9,264 nucleotides of DNA from an uncultured Xanthobacteraceae bacterium (GTDB lineage Bacteria; Pseudomonadota; Alphaproteobacteria; Rhizobiales; Xanthobacteraceae), in contig CATPBC010000313.1 in NCBI GenBank assembly GCA_955652195.1, positions 1-9,264 on the forward strand. The letters are read 5' to 3'. Under the pieces are notes generated by a model. It was not told the DNA's origin, did no database searches, and worked only from the letters and a program-made list of their open reading frames with translations. Positions within the stretch are counted from its first letter, which is position 1. Each line of letters starts with the position of its first letter. This document shows, piece by piece, positions 1 to 5,987 of the stretch. Both the position numbers and the translations under genes were made by a program.

Positions 1-208
<208 letters not shown>

Positions 209-301
209 GTAAGCCAAAGAGGCGCCACGCTTGCGTATCTAATTGATTTTGACACCCTCCAAGGCTTTGATCGAAATTAAAGCCGCGATGGCCACTATTG
301 A

Positions 302-463
302 TTTGGTTTTAAGCGCCTTTCACCGAACGCACTCAAGCTTGACGTCAACACCGACAATACGCGCGCGATTTCGTTTTACCGAAAAGACGGCTTCGTTATT
401 ACCGGTGATGGCGTCAACGCGCTGAGCGGCCGGCCGGTCCACCACATGAGCTGGCGGCCTTAA
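302..463 (+). pseudogene. C-terminal remnant of a GNAT-family N-acetyltransferase
   Basis: In the frame ending with TAA at 461-463 the translation contains LKLDVNTDNTRAISFYRKDG followed by FVITG and a short tail ending HHMSWRP. The N-x-RAIxFYxKxGF pattern is the typical C-terminal motif of GNAT acetyltransferases, after the acetyl-CoA-binding loop. The upstream part of the frame is closed by a TGA at 299-301, and I see no acetyl-CoA pyrophosphate loop (Q/RxxGxG/A) in any plus frame between 209 and 301. Most of the gene is therefore missing. There is no start codon with a ribosome binding site, so I call it a non-functional stub. It ends 6 bp from the stop of the convergent transporter gene. 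Confidence 0.65.
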
Positions 464-469
464 AAAAGC

Positions 470-1822
470 TCACGATCTTCCGGCCAAAGCCTCCGCCGCG
501 GCGAGGTCGAAATATTTGGTGTCGACCTTCAGATAAGCGACGTTTTCTTCGGCGATGGTTACTGCTTCGACCACGCCTGGGACCTGCCGCAATCGGGCGG
601 CGAGACCAGCGTCCGCGGCTTTGTTTTGGCCAAGCGGCAGCAGTCTCGTCGTCAGATAGCTCGGCTGCGCCATGCGCACCGCCGCGAGCAGCCATATCGC
701 GGCGAGCGCCGTGGTCAGCCCAAACACCCCGGCGCTGCCACCGCGCTGGTGCGCCATGCCGCCGATAATGCCGCCGATGAAAATGCCGAGGAACTGCAGG
801 CTGGAATACACGCCCATCGCGGTTCCCTTTACCTCGGCCGGCGCGACCTTGCTGATGAGCGACGGCAGGCTCGCTTCCATCACGTTGAAGGCCGAAAAGA
901 ACACGACGAGCGCCATAAGGAGCGCGAACAAATTGCCGGCGCCGAAGTAGAGCATGACTTGGCTGATAACGAGCACCGCCACCGCGCCGACAAACACGCC
1001 TTTCATGCGGCGATATTTCTCGGCGACGATGATCGCCGGCACCATGGCGGCGACGGAAACGAGCAGCACCGGGAGATAGACGACCCATTGATCATGCACC
1101 GCAACGCCAAGCGTCGTGCGCAACAGATCCGGAACGACGAGAAAGCTCGCGGTCAACATGGCGTGCAGCGTGAATATGCCGAGATCGAGCCGCAACAGTT
1201 CGCGATTGCGCAGCACGGCCCCGAGCAAAGCCGGGACCGCCTCGGCATCGCGATGCACGCTAATGCGCTGCGCCAATGGTACCACGAATTCGGTGATCGC
1301 TATGCCGAGTGCCGCCAGCCCTACCATCAGCCAGAAGATGCCGCTCACCCCGATGAAATTGGCGACCACCGGCCCAGCCAGCAGCGCGACAAGGAAGGAG
1401 GCGCCGATGGTGATGCCCACCATGGCCATCGCCGCGGTGCGGCTCTCTTCGCTTGTGAGATCGGCAACCAGCGCCAAAATCACCGAGCCCACCGCGCCCG
1501 CCCCTTGCAGCGCCCGGCCAACGATGACGCCGTCAATCGAAGTGGAAATCGCGGCCACGGCGCTGCCGATGCCGAACAGGACCAGTCCGGCAACAATCAT
1601 GATCTTGCGTCCGATCCGATCTGATAAAAGGCCGAACGGGATCTGCAGCAGCCCCTGGGTGAGGCCGTAGATGCCCAGCGCTTCGCCGATCAGGTAGGGG
1701 GTGGCGCCGGCGAGTGTGCCGGCATAGGCGGCAAAGACCGGGTAGATCATGAACAGGCCGAGCAGCCTGACGGAAAACACGGCCGCAAGCGCCGCCGAGG
1801 CGCGAAATTCCTGAGGTTTCAT
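470..1822 (-). CDS. yajR: YajR-type MFS transporter with C-terminal YAM domain
   Basis: This encodes a 450-aa, 12-helix inner-membrane transporter of the major facilitator superfamily, presumably a proton-coupled exporter whose substrate is unknown. The N-terminal half carries MFS motif A, GLLSDRIGRKI (about residues 64-74), after TM2, and RALQGAGAVGS (about 103-113) in TM4, followed by DLTSEESRTAAM. The second half has the YajR-like stretch FNVMEASLPSLISKVAP followed by KGTAMGVYSS. The last 40 residues (PGVVEAVTIAEENVAYLKVD) match the small ferredoxin-like YAM domain that marks YajR. Length agrees with E. coli YajR (454 aa). I chose ATG 1822 because homologues begin about there and the upstream in-frame Met at 1879 would overlap the DUF2237 gene. 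The gene lies 11 bp after the DUF2237 stop, suggesting one transcript. The Shine-Dalgarno is weak, consistent with translational coupling (inference). Confidence 0.9.
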   Translation of the reverse strand: MKPQEFRASAALAAVFSVRLLGLFMIYPVFAAYAGTLAGATPYLIGEALGIYGLTQGLLQIPFGLLSDRIGRKIMIVAGLVLFGIGSAVAAISTSIDGVIVGRALQGAGAVGSVILALVADLTSEESRTAAMAMVGITIGASFLVALLAGPVVANFIGVSGIFWLMVGLAALGIAITEFVVPLAQRISVHRDAEAVPALLGAVLRNRELLRLDLGIFTLHAMLTASFLVVPDLLRTTLGVAVHDQWVVYLPVLLVSVAAMVPAIIVAEKYRRMKGVFVGAVAVLVISQVMLYFGAGNLFALLMALVVFFSAFNVMEASLPSLISKVAPAEVKGTAMGVYSSLQFLGIFIGGIIGGMAHQRGGSAGVFGLTTALAAIWLLAAVRMAQPSYLTTRLLPLGQNKAADAGLAARLRQVPGVVEAVTIAEENVAYLKVDTKYFDLAAAEALAGRS

Positions 1823-1828
1823 TCTTAA

Positions 1829-2172
1829 CGTGGTTACGCCAGATCCAATGCGAGGCGTTTGAGATCGCCGAGCGAGCAATGGACCAAGGCACTATCGTGG
1901 GTAGCACGCAAGACCACCCGGGGCGCTTGGTTTGCATCGAGAGCTTCTTGCCAGCGGGCCGCACATAGGCACCAGCGATCTCCGGGTTTGAGGCCAGGAA
2001 AGCCAAGCTCGGGTAGCGGGGTTGAAAGGTCGTTGCCGCGCGATTTGGAGAATGCGAGAAACGCGGAGGTCATCACCACGCAGACTGTGTGGCTGCCAAT
2101 ATCCTCTCGACCGGTATTGCAGCAGCCGTCCCGATAAAAGCCCGTCATCGGTTTGATCGAACAGATTTCAAG
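1829..2172 (-). repeat. Inverted repeat arm 1 (344 bp, DUF2237 coding block)
   Basis: The reverse complement of this segment aligns without gaps to 4058-4401. I count about 29 mismatches in 344 positions (about 92% identity). The block runs from the codons for LEIC to five bases past the TAA stop. Similarity stops sharply at both ends. The arms are 1,885 bp apart and enclose the moaC stub and moeA. Confidence 0.9.
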
Positions 2173-2187
2173 CGCCTCGCCAAGCAC
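1834..2187 (-). CDS. DUF2237 protein, copy 1 (upstream of yajR)
   Basis: The translation matches DUF2237 (COG3651), a small bacterial family of unknown function: PMTGFYRDGCCNTG, then EDIGSHTVCVVMT, FSKSRGNDLSTP, and GDRWCLCAARW. The paired cysteines (GCC and CLC) plus the VC and HC cysteines suggest metal binding or redox activity, but no reaction is established. The family-like N-terminus RNVLGEALEICSIKP is present. The only sensible start near it is GTG at 2187, giving 117 aa, because no in-frame ATG lies at the expected place. A longer frame from 2484 is open, but its extra 99 residues are low-complexity and unlike the family. No clear Shine-Dalgarno precedes the GTG, so the start may be degraded. 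The stop is 11 bp from the yajR ATG. The coding part is duplicated in inverted orientation at 4058-4401. Confidence 0.8.
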   Translation of the reverse strand: MLGEALEICSIKPMTGFYRDGCCNTGREDIGSHTVCVVMTSAFLAFSKSRGNDLSTPLPELGFPGLKPGDRWCLCAARWQEALDANQAPRVVLRATHDSALVHCSLGDLKRLALDLA

Positions 2188-2630
2188 ATTGCGGGCTGCA
2201 CGCCCCGGACCTTCTCCGCTCGACCTGTCGTCTCTTAGCACCTTGTTCCTCAGCGTTGCTGCAGTGATCCCCAGGTGAATCCTAGATTGGCATGGATATT
2301 CGTGCTTTTCCGGTCTTCCCGCAAGACCGGGACGCGGTGCCGACCGCCGCCGCCATTCGACGCGCAACATTGGCAATTCCGCAGTTGTGTTGGAGATCGG
2401 CGAGGTTAAGTCTGCTACTCCGAATACAATCGGTATAGTTGAAGTCGCAGATTTCGCTGCGAGGGTGGCCGGCTCGCCTCCCAACGTTACAAGGATGCCG
2501 CCAGCAGATAGTTGGAATCTTTCGGTGACCGAGTGCTAAGGAACCCAAATACTGGAACCGCGCGAGCGCGCCAAAGTGGTTCTGATGTTACCGGATTTCA
2601 TGTTCCATGTTCCTTAACGAACGGAAGCGA
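2188..2630. other. Spacer of about 440 bp without a recognisable gene
   Basis: No frame on either strand gives a protein I recognise. The longest coding-like stretch is on the plus strand, about 2359-2539, reading IGNSAVVLEIGEVKSATPN and continuing to a TAA after VTEC. It has no start codon with a ribosome binding site, so it could be a decayed gene end. A tandem 7-bp repeat (CATGTTC twice) sits near 2599-2612. The spacer ends where the moaC remnant begins, so one end of a rearrangement probably lies in it. Any promoter for the DUF2237-yajR pair should also be here, but I cannot point to a convincing one. Confidence 0.4.
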
Positions 2631-2645
2631 ATAGCGTTGTTTGCC

Positions 2646-2724
2646 ATGGCAGAGCGGCTACCGACGATTTCGGCTCGTCGAAAAGAGCGGCGGCCGCTCC
2701 GGCCATTATCGTTTGCGGGAGTGA
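2646..2724 (+). pseudogene. moaC: 3' remnant of moaC (cyclic pyranopterin monophosphate synthase), frameshifted
   Basis: The last codons, 2671-2724, read RLVEKSGGRSGHYRLRE and stop at TGA (2722-2724). This is the diagnostic C-terminus of MoaC (R-L-[VIL]-[EA]-K-S-G-G-[KR]-S-G), the enzyme that makes cyclic pyranopterin monophosphate in molybdenum-cofactor synthesis. Just before it, bases 2667-2671 read ATTTC; removing one T joins an upstream frame (MAERLPTI) to give the family-like IRLVEKSGG, so a +1 frameshift is likely. Upstream, similarity fades quickly and the body of the protein (normally about 160 aa) is absent. The stop lies 4 bases before the moeA start, the usual tight moaC-moeA junction. 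That supports a native operon broken upstream. The frameshift and the loss are read directly; the rearrangement is inferred. Confidence 0.7.
2717..2721 (+). promoter_or_regulatory. Ribosome binding site that decides the GTG start of moeA
   Basis: GGGAG lies 7 bases before GTG 2729 and overlaps the last sense codons and TGA of the moaC remnant. This fits translational coupling in the ancestral moaC-moeA operon. Confidence 0.6.
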
Positions 2725-2728
2725 TGCG

Positions 2729-3937
2729 GTGGCGCTGATCTCGGTGGCGGAAGCGCTCGATCATGTGCTCGCGCGTGCTGCGCCGCTGCCGCCCGAAACT
2801 GTCCCGCTCGATGCGGCGCTTCACCGCATGCTCGCCGCCGAGCTCAATGCCTTGCGCACGCAGCCGCCGGCTGACGTGTCGGCGATGGATGGCTACGCGG
2901 TGCGCACGGCCGACGTGGCCAAAGTCCCCGCGCGGCTACGCGTTATTGGCGAAGTCGCCGCCGGACGGCCGTTCACTGCTAAGGTCGGCGGTGGCGAGGC
3001 GGCGCGGATTTTTACCGGCGGTGTCGTCCCGAGCGGCGCGGATACAATCGTCGTTCAGGAAATCACCGAGCGCGCCGGCGATGCCGTCACCGTCTTAAAG
3101 CCGGTGAGCAAGGGCCGCCACATTCGCCGGCAAGGCCTCGACTTTCGCCGCGGCGATAGCCTGTTCGCGGCAGGCCATCGGCTCACCGCGCGCGACCTGG
3201 CGCTCATCGCCGGCATGAACCATCCGATTGTACCGGTGCATCGGCGCCCGATAGTCGCGCTCTTCGCCACCGGCGACGAATTGGTGCCGCCTGGCGCGGA
3301 ACCCGGACCGGGACAGATTGTGTATTCGAACGGTTTCGCGCTCGCCGCGCTGGCGCGTCAGGAGGGCGCCGCCGTGATCGATCTCGGGCTCGTCCGGGAT
3401 GACTTCGAGGAAACGGCGGTGGCCATTCGTAACGCGCGCGCGCGCGCGGCCGATATTCTCGTCACCACGGGCGGCGCTTCGGTCGGCGAATACGATCTCG
3501 TTCACAAGGCCTTTGCCGCCGAGGGCATGGATCTGTCGTTTTGGAAGGTCGCCATGCGGCCGGGACGCCCGCTGATGCATGGCCGGCTCGGCGGCATGCA
3601 CGTGCTTGGGCTTCCCGGCAATCCGGTCTCGTCTTACGTCTGCGCCTTCCTGTTCCTGGTGCCGCTGATCCGCCGCATGAGCGGGCGCGCAGATCTGACC
3701 GTGCCAACCGAATCGGCGGTGCTCGGCGCTGACCTTCCGGAGAATGACGAACGCGTCGATTGCCTGTTGGCGACGCTGCGGCTAGGGGTCGAGGGCGAAA
3801 TCGCAACGGCCTTTCCAGTCCAGGACAGCTCGATGATGGCGCCGCTAGCGCTGGCCGATTGTCTCATCATTCGAGAGCCTTACGCGCCGGCAATGCCTGC
3901 CGGAAGCCGCTGCACCATCGTTAAATTCGAACGTTAG
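2729..3937 (+). CDS. moeA: MoeA, molybdopterin molybdenumtransferase
   Basis: This 402-aa cytoplasmic enzyme inserts molybdate into adenylated molybdopterin, the last common step of molybdenum-cofactor synthesis. DVSAMDGYAVR (residues 49-59) is the conserved N-terminal MoeA signature with its active-site Asp. The central MPT-binding domain has ATGDELV (about 180-186), TTGGASVGEYD (about 245-255), MRPGRPLMHG and LPGNPVSSYV (about 294-303). A C-terminal MoeA domain follows (about 325-402). Length equals the family norm (about 400-410 aa). The start is GTG at 2729, preceded by GGGAG at 2717-2721 with 7 bases of spacing; ATG at 2724 is in another frame. It follows the moaC stub, so its original upstream partner is gone and its promoter is unclear. 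An intact moaC is expected elsewhere in the genome. Confidence 0.95.
   Translation: MALISVAEALDHVLARAAPLPPETVPLDAALHRMLAAELNALRTQPPADVSAMDGYAVRTADVAKVPARLRVIGEVAAGRPFTAKVGGGEAARIFTGGVVPSGADTIVVQEITERAGDAVTVLKPVSKGRHIRRQGLDFRRGDSLFAAGHRLTARDLALIAGMNHPIVPVHRRPIVALFATGDELVPPGAEPGPGQIVYSNGFALAALARQEGAAVIDLGLVRDDFEETAVAIRNARARAADILVTTGGASVGEYDLVHKAFAAEGMDLSFWKVAMRPGRPLMHGRLGGMHVLGLPGNPVSSYVCAFLFLVPLIRRMSGRADLTVPTESAVLGADLPENDERVDCLLATLRLGVEGEIATAFPVQDSSMMAPLALADCLIIREPYAPAMPAGSRCTIVKFER
3433..3448 (+). repeat. (CG)8 dinucleotide run inside moeA
   Basis: Eight uninterrupted CG units encode part of an Arg-Ala-rich stretch (NARARAAD) between the GDELV and GGASVGEYD motifs. Loss or gain of one unit would shift the frame. 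It may simply reflect high GC and Arg/Ala codon use. Confidence 0.85.
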
Positions 3938-3994
3938 CGCGCGGTTTGGGCCGCCGTTATCTGTCGTAGCGTTCCCGCAGTGAAGCGTTCCCTA

Positions 3995-4396
3995 ATGGTT
4001 ATAATCGCCCACGAAGTGCACGAAAATATCGTGGTCGGATTGTTGATTGTTGAGCCACTTGAAATCTGGTCGATCAAACCGATGACGGGTTTTTATCGGG
4101 ACGGCTGCTGCAATACCGGTCGAGAGGATATTGGCAGCCACTCAGTCTGCGCGGTGATGACCTCAGCGTTTCTCGAATTCTCCAAATCGCGCGGCAACGA
4201 TCTTTCGACGCCGCTGCCCGAGTTTGGCTTTCCTGGCGTGAAACCCGGCGATCGCTGGTGCCTATGCGCAGCCCGTTGGCAAGAAGCTTTCGAGGCAAAC
4301 CAGGCTCCCCGGGTGGTTTTGCGTGCTACCCACGAGGGTGCCTTGGCCCATTGCTTGCTTGGCGATCTCAAGCGCCTCGCAGTGGATCTGGCGTAA
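3995..4396 (+). CDS. DUF2237 protein, copy 2, with replaced N-terminus
   Basis: From residue 22 onward this is a second DUF2237 protein: IWSIKPMTGFYRDGCCNTG, GSHSVCAVMT, GNDLSTPLPEFGFPGVKPGD and RWCLCAARWQEAF. It differs from copy 1 at 13 of about 110 aligned residues. All the shared motif cysteines are kept except the first, which is Trp (EIWS against EICS in copy 1). The family N-terminus (RNVLGEALE) is missing and replaced by unrelated sequence (MVIIAHEVHENIVVG and onward). Copy 2 therefore looks 5'-truncated and fused to new upstream DNA. I chose ATG 3995; GTG 3980 is in frame and possible, and neither has a good Shine-Dalgarno. It lies 57 bp after moeA on the same strand, so moeA read-through could transcribe it. 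It may be functional, since the frame is intact over the whole domain, or a recent pseudogene. Confidence 0.65.
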   Translation: MVIIAHEVHENIVVGLLIVEPLEIWSIKPMTGFYRDGCCNTGREDIGSHSVCAVMTSAFLEFSKSRGNDLSTPLPEFGFPGVKPGDRWCLCAARWQEAFEANQAPRVVLRATHEGALAHCLLGDLKRLAVDLA

Positions 4397-4401
4397 CCAC
4401 G
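4058..4401 (+). repeat. Inverted repeat arm 2 (344 bp, DUF2237 coding block)
   Basis: This is the inverted partner of 1829-2172, ungapped, with about 29 differences, many of them at third codon positions. It ends at the same five bases past the TAA (CCACG) as arm 1. Beyond that, arm 1 runs into the yajR start while this arm runs into unrelated spacer. Confidence 0.9.
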
Positions 4402-5046
4402 CAATTGCCTTCTCAAGCCGTCATCTGAGGTAGGGCTGGTCGCTTACCATGCCGCTCATGCCGGCCCAGCGCACCCTTCGCCGAGCTAGTGCAACGGTCG
4501 CGAATGAGTATCGCGGACGAAATGCGCGAGGAGCACAGGCGGCGAGTGTGGCGTGAAAGACACTCTTCGCACCAAATTTTTGGCGGCCCGGAGCGGGGGC
4601 ATCGTTTAATACGACGCTGTCCAGCACCCCGAATGATGCCGACGAGGTGATGGAAAAGCGCGCTAGTTTGCTGCGATGCACTTTGTCTGAAACTGGCCCT
4701 GAACTGAGCTCGCCCGATGTCCGTCATAGGTCCGCTATCGGAAGCTAACCGAACGTGACTCGGCATCGGATTTTGTCGGTTCATGACCCTTAGGAGACAA
4801 GGAAGTTTCAGGATTTTTGCACCGCAAATTGAGCTTCGCACTGCCACTTCGTAATGATAAATGAGCGGCAATGTATCGCAAAACCTCTGAGCAGCTTTGA
4901 GCGATAATCCGATCGTCCACCTGGCCGCCGTGGCAGCTTGAGCGATCCGGCCTTGCCGGAGATCACGACGGCCATGCCGTTGTTGCAGGTGATGCGAGAC
5001 GATCATCAGGGTAAGAGCTCAGGTGCGGCAAACACTCGATTCTGAT
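4402..5046. other. Gene-poor spacer of about 650 bp, probably decayed dispersed-repeat DNA
   Basis: No frame gives a protein I recognise. On the minus strand about 4600-4690 reads RSKLARFSITSSAS, which resembles the spurious translations of a dispersed intergenic repeat I associate with Bradyrhizobium genomes. Nearby, 4717-4735 (GATGTCCGTCATAGGTCCG) resembles the end of the same kind of element. About 4890-5010 on the minus strand has a short coding-like stretch (CNNGMAVVISGKAGSLKLP) without a start. These are impressions from memory, not matches; a genome self-comparison would settle it. I see no RNA gene or terminator here. Confidence 0.35.
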
Positions 5047-5244
5047 TCAGGCGTCTTCAGGACGTTGAATGAGCCTAAAGATCGGAGTTTTCGTTGTATT
5101 CCACTTGTCCATGATTTCTAAGCAGACGACACACGTCGCTGAATTGCTGTCGCTCGCAGAAAGCGAATGCGTCAGCGAGTAGAGTGCTCCGCAATGCGGG
5201 CAGAAGTACGTGCGGCCTTCCAATACCGGTCCTACATGAGGCAT
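5047..5244 (-). CDS. Small CxxC...CxxC zinc-ribbon-like hypothetical protein (65 aa)
   Basis: This 65-aa protein begins MPHVGPVLEGRTYFCPHCGA and has two CxxC knuckles, C15-P-H-C18 and C38-V-V-C41, about 20 residues apart. That is the spacing of a small zinc ribbon or rubredoxin-like fold. The C-terminus (IFRLIQRPEDA) looks like a conserved tail. I do not know its function; zinc binding is inferred from the cysteines, and partners could be nucleic acid or protein. ATG 5244 is preceded by a strong Shine-Dalgarno (GGGAGG, 5-6 bases away, + strand 5250-5255). It lies 18 bp downstream of the 63-aa gene on the same strand, so the two are almost certainly cotranscribed. There is no signal peptide or membrane segment, so it should be cytoplasmic. 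Confidence 0.8.
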   Translation of the reverse strand: MPHVGPVLEGRTYFCPHCGALYSLTHSLSASDSNSATCVVCLEIMDKWNTTKTPIFRLIQRPEDA

Positions 5245-5262
5245 GTTGTCCTCCCTTGCCGC

Positions 5263-5454
5263 CTAGTCTGTCTCGCGCGGCACAGTGAGGACCCCGCCGA
5301 TAACGCCCGCTTCTTGCATCTTAGCCTGAAGCTCTTCCGCTTCTTCGTCCATTCCAATCCAACGGAGTTTGCGGATGAGACGAACAATCTCCGCAGGTGG
5401 CCGGCGATACTCTTGTTCCATATCGATTTTTCGGCCATGCAAGCAGTTACTCAC
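5263..5454 (-). CDS. Small helical hypothetical protein (63 aa), first gene of a two-gene operon
   Basis: The 63-aa product reads (M)SNCLHGRKIDMEQEYRRPP and continues with a charged helix AEIVRLIRKLRWIGMDEEAE followed by ELQAKM. It ends GGVLTVPRETD. The central part (about residues 21-47) should form one amphipathic helix or a helix-turn-helix pair. I recognise the IVRLIRKLRWIGM-type core as recurring in small rhizobial hypothetical proteins, but not its role. GTG 5454 is chosen because a near-perfect Shine-Dalgarno, AAGGGAGG, ends 6 bases upstream; the in-frame TTG at 5484 and ATG at 5421 have none. An inverted repeat (CTTGA, 5-base loop, TCAAG at 5471-5485) lies just beyond the ribosome binding site. 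The zinc-ribbon gene follows after 18 bp. Confidence 0.75.
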   Translation of the reverse strand: MSNCLHGRKIDMEQEYRRPPAEIVRLIRKLRWIGMDEEAEELQAKMQEAGVIGGVLTVPRETD

Positions 5455-5460
5455 TGTATC

Positions 5461-5469
5461 CCTCCCTTT
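5461..5469 (-). promoter_or_regulatory. Strong ribosome binding site fixing the GTG start of the 63-aa gene
   Basis: On the minus strand AAAGGGAGG ends 6 bases before GTG 5454. It is among the best Shine-Dalgarno matches in the window and argues against the other in-frame starts. Confidence 0.7.
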
Positions 5470-5470
5470 T

Positions 5471-5485
5471 CTTGACGTGATCAAG
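5471..5485. promoter_or_regulatory. Inverted repeat CTTGA-N5-TCAAG upstream of the small-gene operon
   Basis: There are two perfect 5-bp arms around a CGTGA loop, immediately upstream of the Shine-Dalgarno of the minus-strand operon. It could be an operator or an mRNA hairpin in the leader. It is one base short of the FNR/FixK spacing (TTGA-N6-TCAA), so I do not call it an FNR site. Confidence 0.35.
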
Positions 5486-5975
5486 CGAGCAGTTCCGCGC
5501 TGCTAGCTGTTACGTTCGCGAAAACCTATGGTGAGCGGGCAACTATTCGCCGGGATCGGAGCACCGGTATCTCTTCGGCACGCGGCTCGATCTCTTTGAA
5601 ACCATGCCCGTAGACGGCAACGGCATCGGCAGCAGAATCGGCGCTCAAGTTTCTGGATGGTGCAAACGCAAGTTCGGCCTCGGCCGAAGCCGCTTCCACC
5701 AAGATCGGCTTATATCTCGAACCGTTTCACTAGCTGCGATCCAGCCAAATCAGATGAACTATGTTGGTCGCTAGGCATTGGTCTGGTTCCCTATCGTGTG
5801 GGACCCCCATCCGACGCCCCGCAAAGGCGAGCCGCTCACCGAGAACCATTCTACCCAACTTTTTGATAATAGTTAACTATGGCCCCTGGGCGGGTTCGCG
5901 ATTTTGGCCACGGCTGATACTGGCGCTAAACTGACTGCTTATTGGAATCTTGCGGCGGCAAGTAGTTGAGACGTT
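5486..5975. other. Spacer of about 490 bp between divergent units, probable promoter region
   Basis: This separates the minus-strand small-gene operon from plus-strand glcB, so promoters for both should lie here. A short plus frame from ATG about 5604 (MPVDGNGIGSRIGAQVSGWC, continuing to a TAG near 5773) has no ribosome binding site and matches nothing I know. The AT-rich part is 5859-5880. I could not assign -35/-10 boxes with confidence. Confidence 0.4.
5869..5880. promoter_or_regulatory. Perfect 12-bp palindrome ATAGTTAACTAT upstream of glcB
   Basis: It lies about 108 bases before the glcB start in the only AT-rich part of the spacer and is preceded by TTTTTGATA. A perfect 12-bp palindrome in GC-rich DNA is a candidate operator, but no specific regulator is implied. 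Confidence 0.35.
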
Positions 5976-5987
5976 TTGGCGGAGAAA

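Noticed and set aside
626..1624. 332-codon open frame on the plus strand
   Set aside because: It lies antisense to the well-supported yajR gene and its translation is rich in His, Arg, Gln and Glu with no motif, a typical GC-driven shadow frame.
4000..4005. TATAAT as a -10 box for DUF2237 copy 2
   Set aside because: The hexamer is perfect, but nothing resembling a -35 lies 16-18 bases upstream, and it overlaps the proposed coding start.
5471..5485. FNR/FixK box upstream of the small-gene operon
   Set aside because: The spacing is TTGA-N5-TCAA; the known site needs N6 between these half-sites. It is kept only as an unassigned inverted repeat.
5657..5866. 69-codon plus frame upstream of glcB
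   Set aside because: No ribosome binding site, proline/arginine-rich composition without pattern, and it ends in the probable promoter region.
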